A stretch of 64,000 nt of DNA from Mycolicibacterium sp. HK-90 (GTDB lineage Bacteria > Actinomycetota > Actinomycetes > Mycobacteriales > Mycobacteriaceae): contig NZ_CP129613.1 of assembly GCF_030486405.1 (NCBI RefSeq), forward strand, positions 3,472,001-3,536,000. Direction: 5' to 3'. Below the pieces are notes generated by a model that searched no databases, had not been told where the DNA came from, and was given only the letters and a program-made list of their open reading frames with translations. A program made the position numbers and the translations under genes. The stretch's first letter is position 1, and each line of letters opens with the position of its first letter. Shown here piece by piece: positions 49,631-60,488 of the stretch.

Positions 49631-51097
49631 ATGACTTCGTCGAGCACACCGTCGAGCACCACCGCTACTGCGCAGATCGGGGTTACCGGCCTGGCGGTGA
49701 TGGGTTCGAACATCGCTCGCAACTTCGCTCGGCACGGCTACACCGTCGCCCTGCACAACCGGTCGGTGGCCAAGACCGATGCGCTGCTGGCCGACCACGG
49801 CTCGGAAGGCAAGTTCGTCCGCAGCGAGACCATCGCCGAATTCCTTGACGCGCTGGAGAAGCCGCGTCGGGTCCTGATCATGGTCAAGGCCGGCGACCCG
49901 ACCGATGCGGTGATCAACGAGCTCGCCGACGCCATGGAGCCCGGCGACATCATCATCGACGGCGGCAACGCCCTCTACACCGACACGATCCGCCGCGAGA
50001 AGGCGATCCGCGAGCGCGGCCTGCACTTCGTCGGTGCGGGGATCTCCGGCGGCGAGGAAGGCGCGCTCAACGGCCCGTCGATCATGCCCGGCGGCCCCGC
50101 CGAGTCCTACAAGTCACTCGGCCCGCTGCTGGAAGAGATCTCCGCGCATGTCGACGGCGTGCCGTGCTGCACCCACATCGGCCCCGACGGAGCCGGGCAC
50201 TTCGTGAAGATGGTGCACAACGGTATCGAGTACTCCGACATGCAGCTGATCGGCGAGGCCTACCAGCTCCTGCGCGACGGGCTGGGCAAGTCCGCACCCG
50301 AGATCGCCGACGTCTTCGCCGAGTGGAACAAGGGCGAGCTGGACAGCTACCTGGTCGAGATCACCGCCGAGGTGCTGCGCCAGGTCGACGCCAAGACCGG
50401 CAAGCCGCTGGTGGACGTGATCGTGGACGAGGCCGAGCAGAAGGGCACCGGCCGCTGGACGGTCAAATCCGCGCTGGACCTCGGCGTGCCCGTGACCGGT
50501 ATCGCCGAGGCGGTGTTTGCCCGCGCCCTGTCGGGGTCAGTGCCGCAGCGCAAGGCCACCGTCGGGCTGGCCTCCGGCGATCTCGGCGAGAAGCCGGCCG
50601 ACGCGGCACAGTTCACCGAAGACATTCGCCAGGCCCTGTACGCCTCGAAGATCATCGCCTACGCCCAGGGCTTCAACCAGATCCAGGCGGGCAGCGCCGA
50701 GTACAACTGGGGCATCACCCCCGGCGACATGGCCACCATCTGGCGTGGCGGCTGCATCATCCGGGCCAAGTTCCTCAACCGGATCAAAGAGGCCTTCGAC
50801 AACAACGCCGACCTGCCCACCCTGATCGTCGACCCGTACTTCCGCGACGCCATCGAGACGGCGATCGACAGCTGGCGTCGCGTGGTGGTGACGGCCACCC
50901 AGCTCGGCATCCCGGTCCCGGGTTTCGCCTCGGCGCTGTCCTACTACGACGCGCTGCGCACCGAGCGGCTGCCCGCGGCACTGACCCAGGGCCTGCGCGA
51001 CTTCTTCGGCGCCCACACCTACGGACGCACCGACGCCGAGCCCGGCCAGAAGTTCCACACGCTGTGGAGCGGCGACCGCAGCGAAGTCCAGGCGTAA
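49631..51097 (+). CDS. gnd: 6-phosphogluconate dehydrogenase, decarboxylating
   Basis: A 488-residue enzyme of the oxidative pentose phosphate pathway that turns 6-phosphogluconate into ribulose 5-phosphate with NADP. N-terminal NADP motif GVTGLAVMGSNIARNFA, IMVKAGDPTD, active-site GAGHFVKMVHNGIEYSDMQL and the C-terminal GFASALSYYDALRTERLP. The order with guaB1 matches gnd1 of M. tuberculosis. The C-terminal YGRTDAEPGQKFHTLWSG is typical. Confidence 0.96.
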   Translation: MTSSSTPSSTTATAQIGVTGLAVMGSNIARNFARHGYTVALHNRSVAKTDALLADHGSEGKFVRSETIAEFLDALEKPRRVLIMVKAGDPTDAVINELADAMEPGDIIIDGGNALYTDTIRREKAIRERGLHFVGAGISGGEEGALNGPSIMPGGPAESYKSLGPLLEEISAHVDGVPCCTHIGPDGAGHFVKMVHNGIEYSDMQLIGEAYQLLRDGLGKSAPEIADVFAEWNKGELDSYLVEITAEVLRQVDAKTGKPLVDVIVDEAEQKGTGRWTVKSALDLGVPVTGIAEAVFARALSGSVPQRKATVGLASGDLGEKPADAAQFTEDIRQALYASKIIAYAQGFNQIQAGSAEYNWGITPGDMATIWRGGCIIRAKFLNRIKEAFDNNADLPTLIVDPYFRDAIETAIDSWRRVVVTATQLGIPVPGFASALSYYDALRTERLPAALTQGLRDFFGAHTYGRTDAEPGQKFHTLWSGDRSEVQA

Positions 51098-51103
51098 ACC
51101 CCG

Positions 51104-51161
51104 CGAGCAGACGCAAACTCGCACAACTTCCCCGCGGAGGGTGCGAGTTTGCGTCTGCTCG
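51104..51161. repeat. Perfect 21-bp inverted repeat between gnd and guaB1
   Basis: Arms at 51104-51124 and 51141-51161 are exact reverse complements, each containing GCAGACGCAAACTCGCAC or its complement, around a 16-nt loop. There is no T-run. It can act as a terminator for gnd. The GCAGACGCAAA motif looks like a dispersed mycobacterial intergenic repeat that I recall from other genomes. Confidence 0.8.
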
Positions 51162-51181
51162 GCAGTAGGTGGCGCAACTAG

Positions 51182-52627
<1,446 letters not shown>

Positions 52628-52862
52628 TCCACCGGGTCGCGATACTATTGGGTTTCCTGTACCGAGTGGACGGTCGTACATCGGCCGGTCGCCCATCTGC
52701 CAGACCGAACGAAAGGGTTCACGTGCCGCAGGCACCCACCGAGGCCTCCGGTTCTGAACCGGCCTCCCGGGTGGAACAACAGTCACTTCTGAGCGCCGAC
52801 GCCGACGACCCCTCTCCTAGTCGGCCGGGCTTCGGGCCCGGCGTCCCCCTGGTGAGGTTCTG
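52628..52862 (+). promoter_or_regulatory. Leader of the CNNM transporter pair
   Basis: The 235-bp gap begins with a TACTAT -10-like element (52643-52648) and holds a 46-codon ORF (52723-52863). A stable hairpin, GCCGGGC (52824-52830) with GCCCGGC (52836-52842) and a TTCG-type loop, lies inside that ORF near the start of the transporter gene. It does not resemble an M-box or other riboswitch I know. Confidence 0.4.
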
Positions 52863-52863
52863 A
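52723..52863 (+). CDS. Short acidic/proline-rich upstream ORF coupled to CNNM gene
   Basis: A 46-codon frame from GTG 52723, preceded by GAAAGGG, ends with TGA overlapping the transporter ATG (TGATG). The product's second half, [20 protein letters not shown], alternates acidic residues and prolines. Such stretches destabilise ribosomes at low Mg2+ and form the sensor in MgtL-type leader peptides of enterobacteria. GC at third positions (about 76%) is lower than in neighbouring genes, so conservation has to be tested before it is accepted as a peptide. Confidence 0.4.
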   Translation: MPQAPTEASGSEPASRVEQQSLLSADADDPSPSRPGFGPGVPLVRF

Positions 52864-54224
52864 TGTCCGCCGATGTGGTCCTCTCCTTGCTGTCGCTCCT
52901 CGCGATCGTCGTGCTCACCCTCGGCACCGCGGTGTTCGTGGCGGCCGAGTTCTCCCTGACCGCCCTCGAGCGCAGCACCGTCGAGGCCAACGCCCGCACC
53001 GGTGACCGTCGCGACCAACTCGTCCGTCGCGCCCACCGCACGTTGTCCTTCCAGCTGTCCGGAGCCCAGGTCGGCATCTCGATCACCACGCTGGCCACCG
53101 GCTATCTGGCCGAACCGGTGGTCGGGTCCCTGATTCGGCCCGGGCTGGACGTCATCGGCATCCCGGCCAACGTCGCCGCCGGCTTGTCGCTGTTCCTCGC
53201 GGTGCTCATCGCGACGTCGTTGTCGATGGTGTTCGGCGAACTGGTGCCCAAGAACCTGGCCGTGGCCCGTCCGGTGCCGACGGCCCGCGCGGCGGCACCG
53301 TTCCAGTTGCTGTTCTCGATGCTGTTCACCCCGGTGATCAAACTGACCAACGGCACGGCCAACTGGATCCTGCGCCGCCTGGGTATCGAGCCGGCCGAGG
53401 AACTGCGCTCGGCACGCTCGGCCCAGGAATTGGCGTCGCTGGTGCGCAACTCCGCGCGCAGTGGCTCGCTCGACGCGTCCACGGCGCTGCTCGTGCACCG
53501 GTCGTTGCAGTTCGGTGAGCGGACCGCCGAGGAGCTGATGACCCCGCGCTCCAAGATCGAGGTCCTCGACGCCGGTGATTCGGTGGCCGATCTGATGTCC
53601 GCCGCGATCCGGACCGGGTTCTCCCGGTTCCCGATCGTCGAGGGTGACCTCGACGAGACCATCGGCGTGGTCCACGTCAAGCAGGTGTTCACCGTTCCCC
53701 GCCAGGAGCGGGACCGCACCCGGTTGGCCGCGTTGGCACTGCCCGTGGCGACTGTGCCGTCCACGCTCGACGGCGATGCCGTGATGACCCAGATCCGCGC
53801 GAACGGCTTGCAGACGGCGCTCGTGGTCGACGAATACGGGGGCACCGCGGGCATGGTGACGGTCGAAGATCTGATCGAGGAGATCGTGGGCGACGTCCGC
53901 GACGAGCACGACGACGCCACCCCGGATGTGGTGGCGGCCGGTGCCGGCTGGCAGGTGTCCGGGCTGCTGCGCATCGACGAGGTCGCCTCGAGCACCGGAT
54001 TCCGGGCTCCCGAAGGCGAATACGAGACGATCGGCGGGCTCGTCCTGCAGGAGCTCGGACACATACCGGAGACCGGCGAGGCCGTGGAACTGACCGCGTT
54101 CGATCCCGACGCCGACCCCGACAATCCACCCCGATGGCTGGCCACCGTGGTGCGCATGGACGGCCGCCGGATCGACCTGCTCGAGCTGACCAACCTCGAC
54201 GGTGGGGAGCACAACCATGGGTGA
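52863..54224 (+). CDS. CNNM/CorB-type transporter with CBS domains (Rv1842c-like)
   Basis: A 453-residue membrane protein: N-terminal DUF21/CNNM domain with about four helices (first helix [24 protein letters not shown], broken by charged ends), [15 protein letters not shown], then a CBS pair ([42 protein letters not shown]) and a C-terminal CorC_HlyC domain. Relatives export or regulate Mg2+ or Co2+; the old hemolysin label is misleading. It overlaps the next, paralogous gene by 8 bp, and the two products may pair. Confidence 0.9.
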   Translation: MSADVVLSLLSLLAIVVLTLGTAVFVAAEFSLTALERSTVEANARTGDRRDQLVRRAHRTLSFQLSGAQVGISITTLATGYLAEPVVGSLIRPGLDVIGIPANVAAGLSLFLAVLIATSLSMVFGELVPKNLAVARPVPTARAAAPFQLLFSMLFTPVIKLTNGTANWILRRLGIEPAEELRSARSAQELASLVRNSARSGSLDASTALLVHRSLQFGERTAEELMTPRSKIEVLDAGDSVADLMSAAIRTGFSRFPIVEGDLDETIGVVHVKQVFTVPRQERDRTRLAALALPVATVPSTLDGDAVMTQIRANGLQTALVVDEYGGTAGMVTVEDLIEEIVGDVRDEHDDATPDVVAAGAGWQVSGLLRIDEVASSTGFRAPEGEYETIGGLVLQELGHIPETGEAVELTAFDPDADPDNPPRWLATVVRMDGRRIDLLELTNLDGGEHNHG

Positions 54225-55329
54225 CATCCTCGGGGTGCTGCTGACGGTGTTGCTACTGGCCGCCAACGCGTTCTTCGTGGCGTCCGAATTCGCGCTGATC
54301 TCGGCCCGCCGGGACCGGCTGCAGGCGCTGGCGGAGCAGGGCAAACGCAGCGCCGTCACCGTCATCCGGGCCGGCGAACACCTGTCGCTGATGCTGGCCG
54401 GTGCCCAGCTGGGCATCACGATCTGCTCGATCCTGCTCGGCCGGGTCGGCGAACCTGCCGTCGCGCATCTGCTCGAAAAGCCGTTCGCCCTCCTCGGGGT
54501 GTCCGACACCGTGCTGCACACGGTGTCGTTCTTCGTCGCGCTGGCCATCGTGGTGATCCTGCACGTGCTGCTCGGCGAGATGGTGCCGAAGAACATCGCC
54601 ATCGCCGGGCCCGAGACCGCCGCGATGCTGCTGATCCCGCCGTACCTGGCCTACATCCGCATCGCACGGCCGTTCATCGCGTTCTACAACTGGTGTGCCA
54701 ACACGACCCTGCGGGCGTTCCGCGTCGAGCCGAAGGATGAGCTCGAATCGGCGGTGTCGACGGTCGAACTGTCGGAGATGATCGCCGAGTCGGTTTCCGA
54801 GGGCCTGCTCGACACCGAGGAGCACGGCAGGTTGACCCGGGCACTGCAGACGCGCAGCCGCATGGTGAGTGACGTCGCGATGCCACTGAGCGAGATCCAT
54901 GCCATCCGGGTCGCGGCGCCGGGGTCCGGCCCGACAGTCGGCGATGTGGAGCGGGCCCTCACCGCGACCGGCTACTCGCGCTTCCCGGTGGCGGATTCGT
55001 TCGGCGAGTTCATCGGATACCTGCACATCAAAGATGTGCTGCCGCACGTCAACGACCCCGACGCGGTGCTGGACCTGTCCATGGTGCGACCGCTGCCTCG
55101 GATCCCCGCCTCGACCCCGCTGCCCGACGCGCTGTCACGGATGCGGCGCACCAACAGTCACCTGGCTCTCGTGGTCAACGACGGTCCACCTGGCGAGCAG
55201 GTGCGCGACGAGCCCTCTGCCGAAGCGCCCGAGACGTCGCCCGAGGGCACCGTGACGGCGATGGTGGCGCTGGAAGATCTGGTCGAAGACCTGGTCGGCA
55301 CGGTGCGTGACGGCACGCACCGGATCTGA
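54217..55329 (+). CDS. CNNM/CorB-type transporter, second copy (Rv1841c-like)
   Basis: A 370-residue paralogue of the previous gene with the same DUF21 domain ([40 protein letters not shown]) and a CBS pair, but its C-terminus ends after [21 protein letters not shown] and lacks the CorC_HlyC domain. I start at ATG 54217 behind GGGGAGC rather than at the in-frame GTG 54202. The two are probably translated together and may form a heteromer (inference). Confidence 0.9.
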   Translation: MGDILGVLLTVLLLAANAFFVASEFALISARRDRLQALAEQGKRSAVTVIRAGEHLSLMLAGAQLGITICSILLGRVGEPAVAHLLEKPFALLGVSDTVLHTVSFFVALAIVVILHVLLGEMVPKNIAIAGPETAAMLLIPPYLAYIRIARPFIAFYNWCANTTLRAFRVEPKDELESAVSTVELSEMIAESVSEGLLDTEEHGRLTRALQTRSRMVSDVAMPLSEIHAIRVAAPGSGPTVGDVERALTATGYSRFPVADSFGEFIGYLHIKDVLPHVNDPDAVLDLSMVRPLPRIPASTPLPDALSRMRRTNSHLALVVNDGPPGEQVRDEPSAEAPETSPEGTVTAMVALEDLVEDLVGTVRDGTHRI

Positions 55330-55332
55330 CGG

Positions 55333-55938
55333 TCAGCCGAGCAATCCCCGCAGGATCAGATCGGCCAGATCCGCTGCCGCACGTTCGATGTCGGGCTCCG
55401 TATCGTCGATCCCGCGCACGCACACGGCGTACAGCGCCGCCCCGCCGATCGCATCCATGATGGTGTCGACGTTGACGTTCCGGCGCACTCGCCCCTGCGC
55501 GGAGGCGTCGGTCATGAGCGACGCGAGCTGGCTGCGGGCGGCGGCGTCGAGGCGTTCGGTCATGAGCCGGCGGATGTCGGAATCCGCCCGTAGTTCGGTC
55601 AGCAGACCTGGAATCGATTCCCGCACGGCCGGATCGCAGAACATCAGGAACGCACCGCGACACAGCCGGGTGATCTCGGCGGCGATGTCATCGCTCGGCG
55701 CGGCCGGGTCCAGATCCGGGAACACCGCCTCGTGTACCAGCAGCGCCTTGGACTTCCACCTGCGGTAGATCGTCGGCCGGCTCACCCCCGCGGTACTGGC
55801 GATCAGGTCGATCGACGTCGCCGCGTAGCCACGCTCCACCAACAGCCTGCGGGTGGTGGCCAGCACCGCCTCGTCGATCGACGGGTCGGGACGTGAGCCC
55901 TGACGCCGATGACGACTGCCGGCCGAACGCGTCTCCAC
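55333..55938 (-). CDS. TetR-family regulator
   Basis: A 201-residue repressor. The helix-turn-helix reads YAATSIDLIASTAGVSRPTIYRRWKSKALLV (core VSRPTIYRRWKSK), and the C-terminal ligand domain is variable. It starts at GTG behind GAGGAGG. It is divergent from the molybdopterin oxidoreductase operon, and a strong palindrome lies in between, so it most likely controls that operon and perhaps itself. The ligand is unknown. Confidence 0.9.
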   Translation of the reverse strand: METRSAGSRHRRQGSRPDPSIDEAVLATTRRLLVERGYAATSIDLIASTAGVSRPTIYRRWKSKALLVHEAVFPDLDPAAPSDDIAAEITRLCRGAFLMFCDPAVRESIPGLLTELRADSDIRRLMTERLDAAARSQLASLMTDASAQGRVRRNVNVDTIMDAIGGAALYAVCVRGIDDTEPDIERAAADLADLILRGLLG

Positions 55939-56030
55939 GCTGCCTCCTCACATCGCGGGGCGGGGTTGGTCCGCCGAGTCTGGCACACCGCGCAGTTCCG
56001 GCGGCGCCGCCGCTATTGCCATGCTGCCAT

Positions 56031-56059
56031 ATTTGTTGTTACATCGTGTAACAACAAAT
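56031..56059. promoter_or_regulatory. 12-bp palindrome, probable TetR operator
   Basis: ATTTGTTGTTAC (56031-56042) and GTAACAACAAAT (56048-56059) are exact inverted repeats with a 5-nt spacer. Its AT-rich sequence stands out from the surroundings. It lies between the divergent TetR gene and the oxidoreductase, 16 bp before the latter's start, and would block its promoter or early elongation. Confidence 0.8.
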
Positions 56060-56075
56060 GAGGGAGGTGCACGCG

Positions 56076-58349
56076 ATGGGAGCACAGCCGCCGCTCGCGG
56101 CTCGTGGGCAGGACGGCCGTCATCTGCACGGCTGTCCGCTGTGTGAAGCCATGTGCGGCTTGGAGGTTCACGTCAAGGACGGCAAGGTCGCCCGAATCAA
56201 GGGCAACCCCGACGACGCCTGGAGCCGCGGGCACATCTGTCCGAAGGGCGCCTCACTCGGATCACTGCACGAGGACCCGGACCGGATCCGGCGCCCGATG
56301 ATCAAGGTCGACGGAGCGTGGCACGAGGTCAGCTGGGACGCGGCGTTTCGCCGCTGCACCGAAGTACTGAAGCCGGTCATCGACGAGTACGGCATCGGAG
56401 CGGTCACCGCTTACACGGGAAACCCACTGGGGCATACGTTTTCACTGAGCCGGTATGCCGGGGTGCTGATGGGGATGTCCGGGATCCCGTTCACCTATTC
56501 GCCGGGGACCATCGATCAGTGGCCGAAAAACCTGTCGTCGCATCTGATGTACGGCAGTTGGTGGAGCTTCCCGATCCCCGACCTCGAGCGCACCGACATG
56601 TTCGTCATCATGGGCGCCAATCCCGCGGCCTCCCAGGGCTCGATGATGTCGGCCCCCGACGTCGTCGGGCTCATCGACGCGATCCGCAAACGCGGCAAGG
56701 TGATCGTGATCGATCCGGTGCGGACCGCCACCGCGGCGCGGGCCGACGAGTGGCTGCCGATCACGCCGGGCACCGACGCCGCTCTGCTGCTGGCGGTGAC
56801 GCACGTGTTGTTCGACGAGGATCTGATCCGCACCGGACACCTCGAGCCCCACCTCGACGGTATGGACCGCCTGCGTGAACTCGTGGCCGAATGGTCCCCC
56901 GAACGCGTCACGGATGCCTGCGGTATCGATGCGGCCCGCATCCGGGAGCTGGCCCGCGAGCTCGCCGCCACCCCGCGAGCCGTCGTCTACGGCCGAATCG
57001 GGTTGTGCAATCAGGAGTTCGGCAGCCTCGCCAGCTGGCTGGTCGACGTGGTGAACATCCTGACCGGACACTTCGACACGCCCGGCGGTGCGATGTTCCC
57101 GCGCCCGGCGGTGTGGACCCTCACCACCGAGACACTGCCCGGGCTGGAGGACGGCGCGGCCGGGTTCGGGCGCTGGCACACCAGGGTCCGAGGCGCCAAG
57201 GAAGTCCTGGGCCAGGCACCGGTGTCCTGCCTCGCCGAGGAGATCGCCACACCCGGCGAAGGCCAGATCAAGGCACTGATCACAGTCGCAGGCAATCCGG
57301 TGCTGTCCACCCCCGGCGGGCACCGGCTCGACGAGGCGTTGGCCGGCCTCGACGCGTTGATCTCGGTGGACATCTTCCTCAACGAGACGACACGGCACGC
57401 CGACGTCATCCTGCCCGGATTGTCACCGCTGGAGCAGCCCCACCACGACGACCTGCTGCTGGGTTTCGCGATCAACAGCTTCGCGAACTACTCGGCGCCG
57501 GTGTTCACTCCCGAGGACCCCGGTCGGCCCGAGGAATGGGAGATCCTCATTCGGCTCACCGGCCTGTGTACCGGCACGCCCGCGGAGGACGTGGATGTCG
57601 CGGCCATCGATGACGGCTTCTTCGACTACATGGCCTTCACCCGGGGGCTCGACGGCGCCGCCCTGCGCCGGCAGTACGACGGCGGCGGCCCGGAGCGGAT
57701 GCTGGATCTGACCCTGCGCACCGGCCCGTTCGGCGATCGCTACGGCGAGAACCCGGACGGGGTGACCCTCGAGACGCTCAAGGCGCAGCCCAACGGCATC
57801 AACTTCGGGCCCATGGTGCCGCGGATCGCCGAGGTGCTGCGGACCGCCGACGCCAAGATCCGCATCGCCCCCGAGTACCTGACCGACGACGTGCCGCGGC
57901 TGGCCGCGCGGATCACCCGCACGCCCGACGACCTGGTGCTGGTCAGCCGCCGGCATCTGCGGTCGAACAACTCATGGCTGCACAACATGCCGCCGCTCAT
58001 GAAAGGCAAGGATCGCTGCACCCTGCAGATCCATCGCACCGACGCCGACCGGCGTGGGGTCCGCAGCGGCGACGTCGTCACCGTGACATCGCAAAGCGGC
58101 AGCATCGACATCCCCGCCGAGGTCACCGATGACATCAAGCCGGGTGTGGTCTCGATGCCCCACGGGTGGGGCCACGCCAAGGCCGGCACCCGGCTGCGCG
58201 TCGCCAACGCCTCCCCCGGCGTCAACACCAACGTCCTTTCGCCACCGACATTCGTCGACGAGCCGTCCGGTAACGGCGCACTCAACGGCATCCCCGTAAC
58301 CGTCAGCGCAGCCCGCCTTGACAACAACCCTGAGATGGAGAACCAGTGA
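56076..58349 (+). CDS. Molybdopterin-dependent oxidoreductase
   Basis: A 757-residue member of the DMSO-reductase family. N-terminal 4Fe-4S motif CPLCEAMCGLE with the fourth Cys in GHICPKG; molybdopterin domain, and C-terminal MPHGWGHAK in the MoCo dinucleotide domain. It lacks a Tat signal, so it is cytoplasmic. Relatives include formate dehydrogenase-like and biotin-sulfoxide-type enzymes; the substrate is not evident. I start at ATG 56076 behind GGGAGG; an ATG at 56058 lies inside the palindrome. It overlaps the next gene by 4 nt. Confidence 0.9.
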   Translation: MGAQPPLAARGQDGRHLHGCPLCEAMCGLEVHVKDGKVARIKGNPDDAWSRGHICPKGASLGSLHEDPDRIRRPMIKVDGAWHEVSWDAAFRRCTEVLKPVIDEYGIGAVTAYTGNPLGHTFSLSRYAGVLMGMSGIPFTYSPGTIDQWPKNLSSHLMYGSWWSFPIPDLERTDMFVIMGANPAASQGSMMSAPDVVGLIDAIRKRGKVIVIDPVRTATAARADEWLPITPGTDAALLLAVTHVLFDEDLIRTGHLEPHLDGMDRLRELVAEWSPERVTDACGIDAARIRELARELAATPRAVVYGRIGLCNQEFGSLASWLVDVVNILTGHFDTPGGAMFPRPAVWTLTTETLPGLEDGAAGFGRWHTRVRGAKEVLGQAPVSCLAEEIATPGEGQIKALITVAGNPVLSTPGGHRLDEALAGLDALISVDIFLNETTRHADVILPGLSPLEQPHHDDLLLGFAINSFANYSAPVFTPEDPGRPEEWEILIRLTGLCTGTPAEDVDVAAIDDGFFDYMAFTRGLDGAALRRQYDGGGPERMLDLTLRTGPFGDRYGENPDGVTLETLKAQPNGINFGPMVPRIAEVLRTADAKIRIAPEYLTDDVPRLAARITRTPDDLVLVSRRHLRSNNSWLHNMPPLMKGKDRCTLQIHRTDADRRGVRSGDVVTVTSQSGSIDIPAEVTDDIKPGVVSMPHGWGHAKAGTRLRVANASPGVNTNVLSPPTFVDEPSGNGALNGIPVTVSAARLDNNPEMENQ

Positions 58350-59419
58350 ACGCAACCGCAGCCCAACCGATTTCCGCCGAAGCCTGGGTGGCCACCGCCC
58401 TCGGCGATCCGGCGAAGGTGCTCGAGCGCCAAACCGTCGAGGTACGCGCGCCTGGACCGGGTGAGGTGCGGGTGGCGGTCCGCGCGTTCTGCCTGAACTT
58501 CAACGACATCGACGTGATCCAGGGCCGGTACACCACCATGCCCCTGCAGCCGCCGTTCATCCCGGGCATGGAGGCCGTCGGCGTCGTCGAGAGCGCCGGC
58601 CTCGGCGCCGAGCACCTGGTGGGCCGGCGCATCGTCGGTATCCCGTCGATGGCGTTCGGCGGGTACGCCTCCTACGCCATCGTCGACGCCGCGACCGCCC
58701 TGGAGCTGCCCGAGTGGATCAGCGACGCCGACGGCGCCGCCCTGCACTACCCGTTCCACCTCGGTTGGTTCGCGCTGCACGAGCGCGGCCGGCTCAAGCC
58801 GGGCGAGACGCTGCTCGTGCACGCGGCGGCGGGCGGTACCGGGTCGGGCGCACTGGTGCTCGGCAAGGCGCTCGGTGCCCGCGTGATCGCGACCGCAGGC
58901 AGTGACGCGAAGGTCGAGTTCTGTCGCGAGCTCGGCGCCGACCACGCCATCAACTACCGCAACGGCGACTGGGTCGAGCAGGTCATGGACCTGACCTACG
59001 GCCGGGGCGTCGACGTCGCGTTCGACGCGGTGGGCGGCAGCGTGACCACCGACACGTTCAAGTGCATGGGGCTGAACGGACGTCACCTGATGGCCGGGTT
59101 CGCCGAGGACATCGCCCTGGAAGACGGTGACTACCTGTCGCCCCGACCGATCGCCTACGGCAACTTCGATGTGTGCGGGGTCTGCCTGGTCTACGTGACC
59201 GACCCGGTCGCGGTCCGCCGCACCCTCGGGTTCAACTGGCCGGCCCGCTCCGAAGGCCTCGACGCTCACGTCAAGCTGCTCGAAATGCTGCGGAAGGGCG
59301 CGATCAACACCGTCATCGGCGCCGAGGTGGCCTGGGCGGACCTGCCGGCCCAACTGGAGAAGATGCAGGCCCGGCAGACCACGGGCCGCCTGGTGGTCGC
59401 CACCGGCGCACACGGCTGA
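58346..59419 (+). CDS. Zinc-independent MDR-type NADPH:quinone reductase
   Basis: A 357-residue medium-chain reductase: FCLNFNDIDVIQGRY, PGMEAVGVVESAGLG, then LVHAAAGGTGSGALVLGKALGA as the NADPH fold. The zinc-ligand cysteines of alcohol dehydrogenases are absent, as in quinone/enoyl reductases. Its GTG start overlaps the oxidoreductase stop (GTGA), so both belong to the TetR-controlled unit. Confidence 0.88.
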   Translation: MNATAAQPISAEAWVATALGDPAKVLERQTVEVRAPGPGEVRVAVRAFCLNFNDIDVIQGRYTTMPLQPPFIPGMEAVGVVESAGLGAEHLVGRRIVGIPSMAFGGYASYAIVDAATALELPEWISDADGAALHYPFHLGWFALHERGRLKPGETLLVHAAAGGTGSGALVLGKALGARVIATAGSDAKVEFCRELGADHAINYRNGDWVEQVMDLTYGRGVDVAFDAVGGSVTTDTFKCMGLNGRHLMAGFAEDIALEDGDYLSPRPIAYGNFDVCGVCLVYVTDPVAVRRTLGFNWPARSEGLDAHVKLLEMLRKGAINTVIGAEVAWADLPAQLEKMQARQTTGRLVVATGAHG

Positions 59420-59483
59420 GCCGGCTCCCACCACAGGTAGGCTCGAACCGCACGGCCGGGGCGGGCCACCGAGTGGAGGAGAC

Positions 59484-60410
59484 ATGGGCGGACGCGCTGG
59501 ATCTGACGCGGCCGGACTGACCCTCCCCGGCGTCGCCGAGACCGACGAGGTCTTGGCGGCCCCGGAGTGGGCCGCCCGGGCGGAATCACACCGGCGCCGT
59601 GCCGACGACTTCCTCACACCCCACCTGCGCCGCCGACACGCCGGGGAGCCGCATCCCGTGTGGGACTTCCTGTTCACCTACTACAGCCTGCGGCCCCGCC
59701 AGCTGCGGCAGTGGCATCCCGGGTTCGGGACGGTGCTCGCCGGTGAGCGGGCCACGGATTATCTGCGCCGCACGGGCTACGGCCCGCACCCACACGGCGT
59801 CACGGTGCACACCGACCACCTGCGCTCCCGCGTCGAGACCGTCCGGTTCATCGCCCGGCTGCTGAGTGCCACGGCCGGCCGGGCCCCGGCATTGAACTGC
59901 TTCGGACTGCACGAATGGGCCATGGTGTACCGGTCTCCCGACGTGCGGCACGGCCAGGTCCCGCTGCGCCTCGGCTCGGACGGAACCGACGCAGTCGTCG
60001 AATCGATGCCGTTGCGGTGCAGCCATTTCGACGCCTTCCGGTTCTTCACCGAACCCGCGGTCGGCCGCAACGACCGGCAGTTGACCCGCGACCGGCAGAT
60101 CGACACCGAGCAGCCGGGCTGCATCCACGCCGCCATGGACACCTACAAGTGGGCCTACAAACTGGGCCCGCTGGTGCCCTCGGAACTGGTGATGGACGCG
60201 CTCGAACTCGCCGCCGACGCGCGGGCACTCGACATGTGTGCCAGCCCATACGACTTGAGGCGCTATGGTTTCGAGCCGATCGCCATCGAAACACCGGCCG
60301 GGCGTGCCGAATACGTCAGGGCTCAACAGCGCATCGCCGAGCGGGCGGCTCCGTTGCGAGTCACCCTGGCAAACCGGTGTGAGCTGTTGCTCACCAGGCT
60401 GGACGGCTGA
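59484..60410 (+). CDS. Conserved mycobacterial protein, sometimes labelled 3-methyladenine glycosylase
   Basis: A 308-residue soluble protein with many conserved His, Arg and Trp: PVWDFLFTYYSLRPRQLRQWHPGFG, NCFGLHEWAMVYR, RCSHFDAFRFFT and CIHAAMDTYKWAYKLGPLVPSEL (broken here into shorter pieces). I recall orthologues annotated as 3-methyladenine DNA glycosylase, but I see no HhH or AlkA motif to support that. It ends 78 bp before glcB. The function is undecided. Confidence 0.65.
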   Translation: MGGRAGSDAAGLTLPGVAETDEVLAAPEWAARAESHRRRADDFLTPHLRRRHAGEPHPVWDFLFTYYSLRPRQLRQWHPGFGTVLAGERATDYLRRTGYGPHPHGVTVHTDHLRSRVETVRFIARLLSATAGRAPALNCFGLHEWAMVYRSPDVRHGQVPLRLGSDGTDAVVESMPLRCSHFDAFRFFTEPAVGRNDRQLTRDRQIDTEQPGCIHAAMDTYKWAYKLGPLVPSELVMDALELAADARALDMCASPYDLRRYGFEPIAIETPAGRAEYVRAQQRIAERAAPLRVTLANRCELLLTRLDG

Positions 60411-60488
60411 AAGGCCGACGTTACCAATGGGTAAGCTGGATAAACGGCAGGTGCCGCACGGTACCTGGAGCCGAGGGAGGAAACGCGC

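Noticed and set aside
52628..52862. M-box, c-di-AMP or manganese riboswitch before the CNNM pair.
   Set aside because: I could not match the conserved cores of these RNAs; the short ORF explains the region better.
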